Shown here in pieces: positions 12,284 to 26,563 of a DNA stretch of 39,711 bases. The notes under the pieces were generated by a model. It had not been told where the DNA came from, made no database searches, and was given only the letters and a program-made list of their open reading frames with translations. Each line of letters opens with the position of its first letter. Position 1 is the first letter of the stretch. A program made the translations under genes and the position numbers. The stretch comes from Brachionus koreanus (Eukaryota > Rotifera > Eurotatoria > Ploima > Brachionidae): positions 1,038,526-1,078,236 of the forward strand of contig PJRA01000353.1 in NCBI GenBank assembly GCA_016987375.1, given 5' to 3'.

Positions 12284-12932
12284 ATTTTGAAAATTAAAAA
12301 AAAATTGATTTGACTGAAAATCTTAATTTTAATGAATCTTTAATTTAATTCGATTCAGTTAATACGGAAACTGTTGAATCGATGGATTCAAATGACTTGA
12401 AAGAATTGCCTAAACAACCCAAAGCTCCAAAAATCAGATTTAGTTTTTTTTTTAAGCTTAAAGTTATAAACGAGCATTAAAGATGTAGAAATATTAACGA
12501 ATGTTCTCGTAAATTTAACATCTATGGCACGCTCATCAGCCGATGAATAAAAAACAGAAAATTAATATTGTCATAAACTTGTCATACAGAGCTTAAAAAG
12601 CAATTGTATGAATTTAATGGGTGCTTCAACAGCGCAGAAACGGAGCATGTCTAAGTTCTAAAGCGATTCGAAGAGAAACTTTAACTTAACACGAATTTGA
12701 ACTTTAGTAAACGTGAAAATCTTGTTTCAAGGAGAATTAGGTCGAGTGAGCGAGAATTATCAAATAATGCAATTACAGTGATTAAAAGCTTTTTTCAGTT
12801 TACTAAAGGTTCACATCCAAAATAAATTTTCTCAGACTTACAAAACTTACAATATCGGAGATAAGCTACCAATTTTTTTATAAGTACCAAGAAGCACTAA
12901 AATAAATAGAAGACATCTGTATTTGAAAATTT

Positions 12933-13090
12933 TTTAGTCTATTTAAAAAAATTTTTTAAAGAAATAATGCCGCGGCAAAAAATCAAATTTTAGTATTTTT
13001 TTTAAGTCGAATAAATAAACAAAAATTCATTTACTGTTTAATTTTTTGGCAGAAACTCTATTGTCAATGCTGGATTAAATTAGAAAACTT
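12933..13090 (-). repeat. right terminal inverted repeat of the 12-kb element
   Basis: Reverse complement of most of the left arm. It ends with ATTAAATTAGAAAACTT at 13074-13090. Confidence 0.75.
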
Positions 13091-13374
13091 AGCATTTATA
13101 AAAACTTTGGTAACAATTTTACTTTAAGTTTAGTTTAGTCTATTGAATAAATATAAATGACACAATAGATGACATACACCGTTGATTACAGTCTGTCTAT
13201 TAATTACTTTATATAAATAAATTTTTCTAAATTAATTTAATTAAATGTTAAATTGATAAAGAAAAAAAAGAGGTTTAATTCGATTACTATTATAATGGTA
13301 TTTTATGTTGTTTTATACTTTTTCATGAGTATTTAGATGACTATATTTGTCTCTAACATCCTGGTACATATTTA

Positions 13375-13680
13375 GCATTTCTCCTCTTTTATGATTTTCT
13401 CTGGCAGGCAAGGTGTGACAGGCCTAATTAATTTGTGGATTTCTTTTTTTTCTGTCAAAATCATCCTTTACAGCTCGTGTAGCCCTTTACGTCTTGGATC
13501 TTGAACAATTTCTTATTTGTAATACCAATGACTTTTAGCATTCTGTTCTGGACGGTTTTTATATGGGCTTTAATTTCACTGCATACTGTCTTCAAAACGG
13601 GACTATTATATTCAAGGTGACTTTTAAATAGACTTTTGAAAAACAGTCGGTAGAATTTCAGGTTATAACCAATTATTTTT
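13375..13680 (-). pseudogene. non-LTR retrotransposon relic, reverse transcriptase C-terminus
   Basis: On the minus strand it reads FKSLFKSHLEYNSPVLKT, then VQNRMLKVIGI. After a frameshift it reads CHTLPARENHKRGEML and KYSHLNTHEKV. This is the post-palm region of a LINE reverse transcriptase (the SHLEY..P motif and the R-R-G...L block). Stops and frameshifts show it is dead. It lies back to back with the plus-strand LINE at 13855. Confidence 0.6.
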
Positions 13681-13854
13681 AACTATTAAATAAGAAATTC
13701 AGGAAGAGCTTAATTCGTTTGTCACAGTATAAATAAATTGGGACCGAAAATGCTACCTTGAATAATAACGGCTTCAACACTTTTTTATTCAAAATCAAAA
13801 ATAAACCGCGATTTATTTTCTTCCTATTTGGTTGTGGTTGGTGCGAGTCAAAAA

Positions 13855-15602
13855 AGAAAAAGTATATAGAAATCAGAAACAATTGTAATAAAAAATCAAA
13901 AGTGCTATAAAAAATTACGAAATGAATTTAGCTAAGATATCAAAATCGAACCCTAAGCTTGTGTTCAACTATGCAAATCGGAACACTGTTATTAAGCCAT
14001 CTGTAAAAGCTCTAATAGATGATAGTGAAAAAAGCATCTCAGATATGCTCGAAATTGCCAATACTTTAAACGAATGCTTTCAATCAGTCTTCTGTGGGGA
14101 CGACTCATCGCTTCTCCCTACTTTTGAGATTAAAACGATGGAACGGTGTGACCCGTCTCCTGAGCATCTCATAAATGTAAAGAAGGTAAGTGAGAAATTG
14201 TCAAATTTAGACCCAAATAAGGCTATCAGACCTGACAGGATTCATGGATTTGTACTCAAAAATTGTGCTAAATCGTTTGCTTTTCCTCTTTCATTCCTGT
14301 TCAGAAAATCGCTAATTTTAGGAGAGCTACCAGAAGTTTGGAAACAAGCATATGTATCACCTTTACATAAGGGGGGCTCTAGACTGTCTCCAAAAAACTA
14401 TCGTCAAGTATCGTTAACTTTCATTGTATGCAAAGTCTTGGAGTCCAAAATACTAATAATAATAATATAAACTAATAATAATAATAGAAATAACGATATT
14501 AAATTGTTTTTAAGCATTTGCTTAAAATCACAACACGGTTTCTTACCAAAAAGTCATGCCTGACCAATTTTTTGGAAACCATTGATTTTATTTCTGAAGC
14601 CATATCAAATGGTTTACCGGTTGACATCATCTACACAGATTTTGCGAAAGCTTTCGATAAAGTTTCTCATAGAAAGCTTATGTATAAACTCAAATTTTTT
14701 GGATTTGGTGAAGGCCTGATAAATTGGATATGAAGATCTTATCAACAATTGATAGCTTGAACTCGAATTATAACAAATGTGTGCAAGTGGTCAAAAGAAT
14801 GGTCGACTTAGTTAAATGTAGGAAAATGCAAAGCTGTTCATATTGGCAACAAAAATCCAAGTTTGATTATAAAATTGATTCAAAAACCTTAAGTAAGTTA
14901 GATGTTGAAAGGGATTTGGACATTTACATACAAAGTGATTTAAAATGGACAACTCAAGTCAAAAATGCTTCAGCAAAAGCAAATAAAATGCTGGGCTTAA
15001 TTAGGAAAGCATTTAAGTATCCTTGTAGCGAGACTATCAAATTATTGTATTGCTCAATGGTTAGACCACATCTAGAATATGTGCTTGGTGTCCCTATACA
15101 GAAAGGGACATAAATGAACTTGAAAGAATTCAATGAAGAGCAACAAAGTTGATTCCAGAAATTCGTAATTTGGATTATCAACAACGCTTGTAAATGCTAG
15201 AGTTAACTAACTTGAGAACAAGAAGATTAAGAGGTGATATAATCCAGATGTACAAATTGGTTAACAATTACGAAAAAATTAAATTTAAAAAAGGAATTAA
15301 CTACAGTCTTAACACAAAACCTGGTAACAAAAGATATGAATTAAGGAGAAATAGCTATTGTCTTACCCGTGAAAAGATAAAGAACTGTCTTCCAAGATTT
15401 AACTTTTTTACAAATAGAGTTGTAAATGGATGGAATAAACTGCCGGAAGATGTAGTAAATGCAAAGAGCATGAATAGTTTCAAAGCGATGATTGATAGTT
15501 GGTTGGCGAAACAAAAAGAAGCGACTGCTACACCTCTTTAGAGCTATGCTTAGATATCATCTAAGCTGCAGTTTATACTACTACTACTACTACTACTACT
15601 AT
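13855..15602 (+). mobile_element. CR1/L2-like LINE with internal deletion and intact 3' end
   Basis: In order: IEIRNNCNKK; KSNPKLVFNYANR; DPNKAIRPDRIHGFVLKNCA; LPEVWKQAYVSPLHKGG; KNYRQVSL; SQHGFLPKKSCLTN in pieces; and motif A IYTDFAKAFDKVSHRKL. After LINWI near 14730 the sequence jumps to the region past motif C (NVGKCKAVHIG, DLDIYIQSDLKWTTQVK, ASAKANKMLGLIRKAF, MVRPHLEY). Motif B and the F/YADD motif are therefore deleted. The C-terminal frame 15194-15541 is open through NFFTNRVVNGWNKLPEDVV. It ends in a hairpin and a (TAC)n tail. Several other frameshifts are present. No endonuclease domain is seen. Confidence 0.88.
15548..15601 (+). repeat. 3' hairpin and TAC microsatellite tail of the CR1/L2-like LINE
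   Basis: GCTTAGAT (15548-15555) and ATCTAAGC (15559-15566) form a perfect 8-bp stem with a 3-nt loop. A TAC trinucleotide tract follows at 15576-15601. A short hairpin followed by a microsatellite is how several LINE families end, so this marks the true 3' terminus of the insertion. Confidence 0.75.
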
Positions 15603-15940
15603 TTTTTATAGAATTCTTTTTGTGAAATTTTATATAGAAGCTAAAATCAACATTTTTTACGTTGAACGAACAATTTTATAAACTTGTTTTTTTTTTTTCA
15701 TTTACAAATTTCAAAAGCTAATTTGATTTTTTTTTGATATTTTGAATATTGATAAGATTTTTCTTGCAATTAAAACTGTTCTAAAAATAAAATAAATTTT
15801 CAAAAACTTTATTAAAATAATCTTATAGAACAAAAGTGTTGATCGAATAAATAAACAATTAAAGAATTTTAACCCTTACCAAATTATTTTTGAGAAAAGA
15901 CTAGAATCGAACTATGAAACACTAAATGCAATATTATTCC
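15603..15940. other. AT-rich gap between LINE and Merlin element
   Basis: Nothing coding was seen. The last eight bases (15933-15940, ATTATTCC) are the left target duplication of the Merlin element. Confidence 0.6.
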
Positions 15941-15956
15941 GGGTCTTCCCTGTTTT

Positions 15957-16174
15957 GTGACCAGTTGGTCACCAAAAATGTGACCAAGCACTTGACTTCC
16001 GGTTTTGTGACCAGCCTGGTCACAGTCATCGGTGACCAGGAATTTGGTGACCAGAAAATAGTTAAAAATTATACTGTGACCAGGAAATTTACTTTGTGAC
16101 CAGGAAATTTACCTTGTGACCAGAAAATTTACCTTGTGACCAGGAAAATTATACAATAATTTTTTCGTGACCAG
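15957..16174 (+). repeat. left GTGACCA array of the Merlin element
   Basis: Twelve copies of GTGACCA: ten forward and two as TGGTCAC. Seven lie within the TIR. Inside the TIR boundary, forward copies start at 16076, 16096, 16116 and 16136, an exact 20-bp spacing (about two helical turns), with conserved filler GGAAATTTAC between them. A further copy lies at 16167. They are likely binding sites for the transposase or for its zinc finger; this is inference. Confidence 0.8.
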
Positions 16175-16246
16175 TAAAATTTTATTAAATATTTAGTTTT
16201 AATGTCAAAAAATAATCAATTTCTTAATAAAAAATTCAAATCAAAC

Positions 16247-17879
16247 TTATTTATGAGATCTAATTTTATGTAACTTTAATCCTTTGACACCTTCATAAAA
16301 ACCTCCACAAACATCACACTCAACTGGATTTTTTTTCCCACTCAAAACTTTTTTAACTTCATATTGAACGTCTTTTGGTGCTTCTGGTATCTCCTCAGAT
16401 TTCTTTTTGTAATATTGCGATTTACTTCTAGGACTAGAAATTTCAACATTTTTTAATTGACTTTCCAACTTTCCAACAATTTCACTTAAATCGCCTTCAA
16501 CATCATCATCACTGGCATCAATGCTAAGTTCATTTTTTTTAGTTGATGAACTAGATGTACACGATCCAGGTAAAGTATTTTCTTCATCTACATAATGTTT
16601 TTGACTCTCATTCCCACCATCTTCACTTTCCTCTTCAATCGATTCAAAATCATCAACCCTGTCCACATCACCATTTAGTGAACCAAAAACAGAACCAGTT
16701 TCTGAAGATTGATCACTTTCTGGTTCTGGTTCGACTGATTCTGATACATTATCTGGATCAAGAGTAAACTCAGCATCAATATTTGGGTCACCATTTACTT
16801 CATTGACTAGTTCATCGACTATGATACTTAATAAAAAAATAACGAATCTGATAAATTGAAAAAAGTTAGCCTATTAATACCTTGCTCCTGGTGCATAAAA
16901 TTTTGCAATTTCTTTTAGAATCAAATTATATGCTTGTACACGATCTGTATTCACTTGATTGTTATGACGCCAACAAAACTCATCTATATATGACTGGATC
17001 ATACCCCGTTTACAGCCACACATTTCTTTAAATTTTTGCTTACAAGCTCTCCAGAGGCTTTCAATTCTATTAGTGTGTGTTTCTTAAAATAAAATCATTT
17101 AAAATATTTATTAAAAGTTAATCTAATTTATATTATATACTTGTTTCTGGTTGAACAAAATGTAAGCTGTGGTTAACAGTCTGGTGTTTGAAATTATTAA
17201 AACTAGGGATATTGACATAAGAACTCCAGCAGTCCGAATTAATTATAGTCCCAGGGTAGCATTTATCACAAAGAATGCTTAGCAGAGTAACGGCCAGTCT
17301 ATTAGGAACTATTGTCATGTATAATTTACTCGGATTAGTTTCGGTTGGTCGTTGTACAATTCCGAAAACCCAAACTTGAACTCTAAGCAAGTCTTTTCCT
17401 TTCCAGTGCTTTACTTTCGCGTAAAGCGATTCGTCGATTTCGACGATTTGTCCAACTCCACCTAACTTAAGATTCGTTTTGTCAAGACTTAGTGTACATA
17501 ATTGCCTCATCTTATAAAAAACTACACCGACCATTTCATCACCAACAGTTTCGTCTAAATTTAACTTTATTGCGTGACATGTTTTTGAAATGGTCATTTG
17601 TGCTGCCCAACATTTTATTATTGCAATAATTACCTTTGGAGACTTCTTAAATAACTGGAAAAAAGACCCTTCATAAACTGATTTATATGTTGTGCAACAG
17701 TTACATCTCCAAGTCAATAATTTTTTTTCATCGTTTTTGTTCCTTTTCCTTAAGCTCAAAACCATTTGATTACCAATTTTTTTACACTTATTATTTGTGC
17801 AATGTTGAATTGGCAAAAGAAGTTTAAAGTCTCTAAGTTTTATAAAGAACTTATGTTGTTCATCTGCTTCTAAATTCAT
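16247..17879 (-). CDS. Merlin transposase with acidic tail and C-terminal C2H2 zinc finger
   Basis: Three exons, 17141-17879, 16881-17082 and 16247-16826, with GT-AG introns of 58 and 54 bp, give 506 residues. Residues 27-62 form a zinc ribbon (C27-x4-C32, C59-x2-C62). The ISXO2-type DDE nuclease follows: D149 in VEIDESLYAK, D216 in NSDCWSSY, and E254 in HTNRIESLW, which is completed across the first intron. Exon 2 continues CKRGMIQSYIDEFCWRHN. Exon 3 adds an acidic, serine-rich region of about 165 residues (SEPEPESD-like stretches, SDDDVEGDLSEI). It ends in a C2H2 finger C484-x2-C487-x12-H500-x4-H505, two residues... before the C-terminus lies only K506. It should cut and paste the element by binding its TIRs. 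The acidic tail and finger are not part of the bacterial IS1016-type core; whether other eukaryotic Merlins have them I cannot check. Confidence 0.9.
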
Positions 17880-18058
17880 TTTTATTTCAAATAAAATTTT
17901 TACAAAATATGATTTATGTTTATATTTTTTTTATTTGTTCAAATAAAAATAGCGTCAACATATTTTAAGCAGATAAAACTTCATTCAAAATTTTCTAAAC
18001 TCAACCAGAATTTTACAATTTTATTAACAAAAATAACATTGACAAGTCGAAAATTTAA

Positions 18059-18238
18059 GTGACCAGGAAAATTACGATGTGACCAGAAATTTTCTACTGT
18101 GACCAGTTTTTTTATCGAGTGACCAAGTAAATATCATTTTCTGGTCACCAAATTCCTGGTCACCGATGACTGTGACCAGGCTGGTCACAAAACCGGGAGT
18201 CAAGTGCTTGGTCACATTTTTGGTGACCAACTGGTCAC
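18059..18238 (+). repeat. right GTGACCA array of the Merlin element
   Basis: Eleven copies: six forward and five as TGGTCAC. Seven lie in the right TIR (18137-18254). The four inside it (18059-18136) all face forward, the same direction as the left subterminal copies rather than mirror-image, and are about 20-25 bp apart. Confidence 0.8.
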
Positions 18239-18435
18239 AAAACAGGGAAGACCCATTATTCCTAACGTAGCTTTAAAATTTGAGAATTCTAAGACATCAA
18301 TTAGAATTCATTTCCTTAATTCTCTTAATAATAAAAACATAAAATTATTTGACAAAAATAAGGTTAAAATAAAACTTTTTTTGAAAAATGTTTGTTTAGT
18401 AAAGGTAAAATTATATATATTAAAGTATTTTTAAG

Positions 18436-22426
<3,991 letters not shown>

Positions 22427-24765
22427 ATGAGAAAACTCAAAAAGCAATTATTCAAAATATTTGTTATTCTATTTTTAGTCTATTTTTTCTATTTAATTTT
22501 CAATGAAAGTAGTAAAAAATTAACTGATAACAAAAAAATTCACAATGAGTTGATTCCTGATAAAGTAAATGATCCCCCAATTTTAAAAGAAAAATTTCAG
22601 GTAAATTTACATAATTTTAAATAAAATTTAAAAAATATTATGATTAAAAGAATTTGAACCATTTGAACGGACTTTTAAAGAATAATGAAAACAACTATGA
22701 TTTTGATGATAAAGAAATAGAAAAAAGAGTAGAAGATAATTTTAAAATACTAGACAAATTTGAGATAGAAAATTTGAAGAAAGATTGGCATAACTATAAC
22801 CAGATAGCTCAGGAAGTTCAAAGAATTGGCCCAGGTGAGCAAGGTCTAGGTTTTGTTTTGGACGCTTTAGATGCCAAGTCAAATTTAAAGCAATCACTTT
22901 ATTCTCAAAATGGTTTTAATGCATTAGTTAGTGATAAAATTTCATTAGAAAGATCATTAAGCGATATTCGTCATGCAGAGTTAGTCAATAAATTTATTTT
23001 AATTTTAAATAACAAATAAATTTTTTTTTCAAGTTGTAAAAAGAAGCTTTATTTATCAAAACTACCCAAGGTCAGTGTAATTATTCCATTTCATGACGAA
23101 CATTTTTCGGTTCTCTTGCGATCAATTTACAGCATAGTGAAGCGAACTCCATCTCAATTATTGGAAGAAATAATTTTGGTTGATGATTTTAGCACAAAGG
23201 GTATTAATTAAAAAAATTTAAATGCAAAAATTTAATTTAAATTTTTTTAAGATTTTTTGAAACAAAAATTAGATGATTATGTCACAGAAAATTTCAAAGG
23301 ATTAGTTAAAGTAATACGGTTACACAAACGAGAGGGCTTAATTAGAACACGAATGGCTGGTGCACGCCAAGCAAAAGCTGAAATTTTAGTATTTTTTGAT
23401 TCACATATTGAATGTAATGTAAATTGGCTTCCACCATTAATTGAGCCAATAGCTCTCAATTATACAACTGTTGTTTGTCCTTTAATTGATGTAATAAATG
23501 AAGAAAACTTTGCTTACACAGCTCAAGATAATGGTGCTAGAGGTGTGTTTGATTGGGATCTTTTGTACAAGCGTATTCCGCTTATAGATGAACATAAAAG
23601 AAATCCAACGGAACCTTTTGAGTTAGAATTTGAAAAAAATCAAACTAAAATAAATTTCCTAATCTTGATGATTTGAATAAATTTTAGGAGTCCTGTTATG
23701 GCTGGGGGTTTATTTGCTATCAGTAAAAAGTGGTTCTTTACCTTTGATGGTTATGATGAAGGACTTGATGTATGGGGCGGGGAACAGTACGAACTTTCAT
23801 TTAAAGTTTGGCAATGTGGAGGCCGAATTGTTGATGGTAAAAATAATTTTTAATCTGAAAATTGAATGTATTAATTTGAATATTAAGCTCCTTGCTCGAG
23901 GATCGGTCACATTTATAGAAAATTTAATCCATTTGGCGCTTTCGGAGCTGGTGATTATGTTTCCAGAGTAAGTCGTGATTCTTAAATTCTTAAATTTTAA
24001 TTTTTCGATAAAAAAATTTTAAGTCAAGTCATGTGACTTATAAACAAGTCTGAAAATAATTAGACTATTTTGTAATTTAGAATCATAAAAGAGTTGCTGA
24101 GACATGGATGGATGAATATAAAAATTTCGTTTATAAGCGATTGCCTCATATGAAAAACATACAAACTGGTGATTTGAAAAAGCAAATTGACATTAGAAAT
24201 TCTTTAAAATGTCAGTCTTTCAAGTGGTTTATGGAAAATGTTGCACCTGATATGATTAATTATTATCCACCAGTAATACCACCACCTTATGCTTATGGAG
24301 AAATTAGAAGCGTTGAAACAAACTTTTGCATTGATACAAAATTTAGGCCTTCACAAAGTAATTTTGGACTTGAAACTTGTCAAAGTTCAAACAAAGACAT
24401 AGGAGGAGAACAAAATTTTGAGCTTACATGGCATAAAGATATAAGGCCAAAATCCAGAAATGTTTGCTGGGACGTAAGTCAAAGTAGTCCTAATAGTCCA
24501 GTTTTACTATTTGAATGTCACGGTATGCATGGAAATCAGGAATTTAAATATAATCCAGTAATTATTTTGTAATAATTTAAAATATTTTCATTTAATAAAT
24601 TACAAAAAGAAAACTCTTCAAATAATTCATTCCATTAGCAAGCTTTGTTTAGATTCAAATAAAGATCGCAAAGAAATCTACATGAATAATTGTGATATAA
24701 AAATGGATAGTCAAAAATGGCAATTTGAATTCTTCAATTTAACAATGATTCAACATGATTTTTAA
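22427..24765 (+). CDS. GALNT10: polypeptide N-acetylgalactosaminyltransferase, GALNT10-like
   Basis: Eight exons: 22427-22600, 22651-22979, 23034-23200, 23252-23621, 23688-23836, 23888-23967, 24081-24557 and 24610-24765. They give 633 residues with all phases matching. It is a Golgi type II membrane enzyme that starts mucin-type O-glycosylation by adding GalNAc to Ser/Thr. A cytoplasmic basic end is followed by a signal anchor at about residues 8-25 ([16 protein letters not shown]). The family pieces are [49 protein letters not shown], the metal-binding D-x-H as DSH (273-275), [11 protein letters not shown], and the Gal/GalNAc-T motif [21 protein letters not shown] ricin-type lectin domain starts near 495 (FCIDTK, then [26 protein letters not shown]). 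[15 protein letters not shown] and the LTW-x-x-DIRP lectin feature point to the GALNT7/10 group. Other GALNT paralogues are possible but less likely. Confidence 0.92.
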
Positions 24766-25264
24766 AAATTGACTAGTGATAATTTTTATTTGATTTTTGA
24801 AATTCTTCTTTTTATAGAATTTGTTTTTTTTTTATTTCTTAAAATATTTGATGGTATTTTATTTGTACGTTAGTCTTCCTGCTTTGTCACTTTAGTTAAA
24901 CTAAACTTGACCGTTTAGATATATTAACTAGTATTACTATATTATTAAATTTATAATCTAATCTTTGAAAAATTCTTTCTTGAATTTCATTATTTTTATA
25001 TATAAATTTTTATTTATAAATTATTAATAAAAAATATTTTTGATTTAGTAAAGAAAAAAATTTTCTTAAGGGTATTGTGAATTTTCGAACAAAAAAAAGG
25101 TCGCATGTTGGACATTTTTGATTTTAGCATCTTTATAATTCTGAATTTTTATAACATGAAGATTTAAAAAATTTTGGCTCGGTTAAATCAATAGGAAGGG
25201 TAAAAGGTTGGATTAAAGTATTCAATATTGTTAAGCATTAGGAAGAGAAAGAACTAGTCATTCA
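24766..25264. other. 3' flank of the GALNT gene
   Basis: AT-rich, no coding sequence. AATAAA at 25027-25032 is a possible polyadenylation signal 262 nt after the stop. The mariner relic begins on its right. Confidence 0.4.
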
Positions 25265-26160
25265 GATCAACCATTCTATGGTTGTTGAGAGCAATCATCA
25301 AATAACCTTTACACATCACAATTGACCGCATCTCGTCACCTTTATTTCATTAACAAGACACTAACAGACTTTGTCCAGCTGTTCTTCTTGATTTGACAGA
25401 TTCTGATATTCAACTACGCATTGAAATTTATATATTTATTACCTAAAAATCAACTGAAAGGTTTCTCAGACAGATCAGTACTTGTGATGAGAAGTGGATC
25501 TATTTTCAAAATAATGATGATAGAAATCAATGATTGGACACATTTCAAGTAGCTCAGGTAGTTGTGAAAAGATGGCGCTTGATAAAAAGATGATTTTGTG
25601 TGTTTGGTGAAATTTCTTAAGGATAGTGCACTTTAAGCTGGTTCTAGAACGTCATATTACAAAGTTTATTCTGAACAATTAAAACAAATATATGCTTAAC
25701 ATCATGAGGTCACTCGTGTCAAAAAAATCCAAACAAGATTTGATAGCAAAAGAGATTCACGCGTATATATTGACATGACAAGCAAACCAAACCAAAAGAT
25801 TTGAAACACCTATTGATAAATTCTCCAGACTCACAAATTGTACATAAATTAAATTTTAACTTTTCTCTTTCTTCTACATATTTATAATGTTGTACTCAAT
25901 ATTTACGTAACAATTGGGTATAGACGAAGGCGTAAGTCATTCGGACAAACCTGGGGACCCCCCTAAATTATATTTTTAATAAATAAATCATGAGATCACG
26001 CTAGACCTCATACAGCTAGAAAAACAAAGGAAAAAAATAGAATAATTGTAAAGGATGGATCTTCATCCTAATACTGATTATAGTCCAGATCTTTCTCCTT
26101 TTGATTTTCATCTATATCACTCACTGGCTCATTTTGTTAAAGAATGGAATAAAACTAACC
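25265..26160 (+). mobile_element. degenerate mariner transposase (copy B)
   Basis: In shifting plus frames: DLTDSDIQLR; a first-catalytic-D block (FLRQISTCDEKWIYFQNN); the MILCVF-x-x-x-x-GIVHFKLV block; DHARPHTARKTK (second D block) at 25999-26034; and HPNTDYSPDLSPFDFHLYHS at 26061-26120. The second and third acidic blocks match the mariner D-D34D signature. At least five stops or frameshifts are present, and there is foreign-looking sequence around 25870-25985. Copy A at 62-575 shares N-terminal and central segments in the opposite orientation. Terminal repeats were not found. Confidence 0.82.
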
Positions 26161-26451
26161 AGGACCAACCAAAAGTGTGTAGTTTTAGTGCTAAAAACAA
26201 ATATTTGCGGTAATATTTAAACGATATATTTCATATTGTTTGATTTGATAAAAAAATGATAAATTGAGTAAATTTTGGGAAAAATTCAAAATTAAAAACT
26301 GGATAATTGTTAAAAAACTAATTTTATTAAATTTTTTTATAAAATTTAAACCGGTTTTGACCATCGTAAAAAAAAATTTTTATGTCAACAATCGATCAAT
26401 TAAAAATTATTACTAGATGTATGAATTGTTAAATATAATTAAAATGGAACA

Positions 26452-26479
26452 TGTTTACGGATTTTTTAATCCGTAAACA
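26452..26479. repeat. perfect 12-bp inverted repeat (hairpin)
   Basis: TGTTTACGGATT, a TTTT loop, then AATCCGTAAACA. It is a perfect stem in otherwise low-complexity DNA, 85 bp beyond the 3' end of the minus-strand gene at 26564. Function unknown; it could shape the transcript's 3' end or be a transposon remnant. Confidence 0.6.
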
Positions 26480-26563
26480 AATAAAAATATATTTTTCTAA
26501 ATAGATTTTCAATTTTTCATCAATATATTTCTTCAAATATAGTTTTTATTTTGGTTTTTTTTT

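Larger units (their letters stand above)
12068..13090. mobile_element. about 1-kb long-TIR DNA element
   Basis: The left arm (12068-12283) and right arm (12933-13090) are inverted repeats sharing AAGTTTTCTAATTTAAT at the tip and GCATTGACAATAGAGTTTCT. Further in they share a long match around TTTTTTGCCGCGGCA (near 12220-12237 and 12967-12985). The left arm has about 55 extra bases. The roughly 650-bp core has no intact frame. Short stretches look like eroded protein: ESMDSNDLKELPKQPKAPK near 12375-12435 and NAITVIKSFFQFTKGSHPK near 12765-12822. No target duplication is evident. It could be a foldback or Mutator-like non-autonomous element. Confidence 0.75.
15941..18254 (-). mobile_element. complete Merlin-type DNA transposon
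   Basis: A 2,314-bp element. Its 118-bp terminal inverted repeats (15941-16058 and 18137-18254) begin GGGTCTTCCCTG and show only about one visible difference. ATTATTCC occurs immediately outside both ends (15933-15940 and 18255-18262), an exact 8-bp target duplication. The 8-bp duplication and an ISXO2/IS1016-like transposase place it in the Merlin superfamily. The near-identical TIRs, perfect duplication and unbroken spliced transposase indicate recent insertion. It landed 182 bp downstream of the RAB14 stop codon and reads in the same direction as RAB14. Both ends carry arrays of GTGACCA. Confidence 0.93.

Noticed and set aside
16076..16143. The 20-bp spaced repeats as a CRISPR-like array
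   Set aside because: The unit is only a 7-bp core with AT filler inside a eukaryotic transposon end. There are no spacers and no cas genes.
18204..18434. 76-codon plus-strand frame across the Merlin right end
   Set aside because: It starts inside the transposon TIR and runs into the RAB14 3' flank, so it cannot be a conserved gene.
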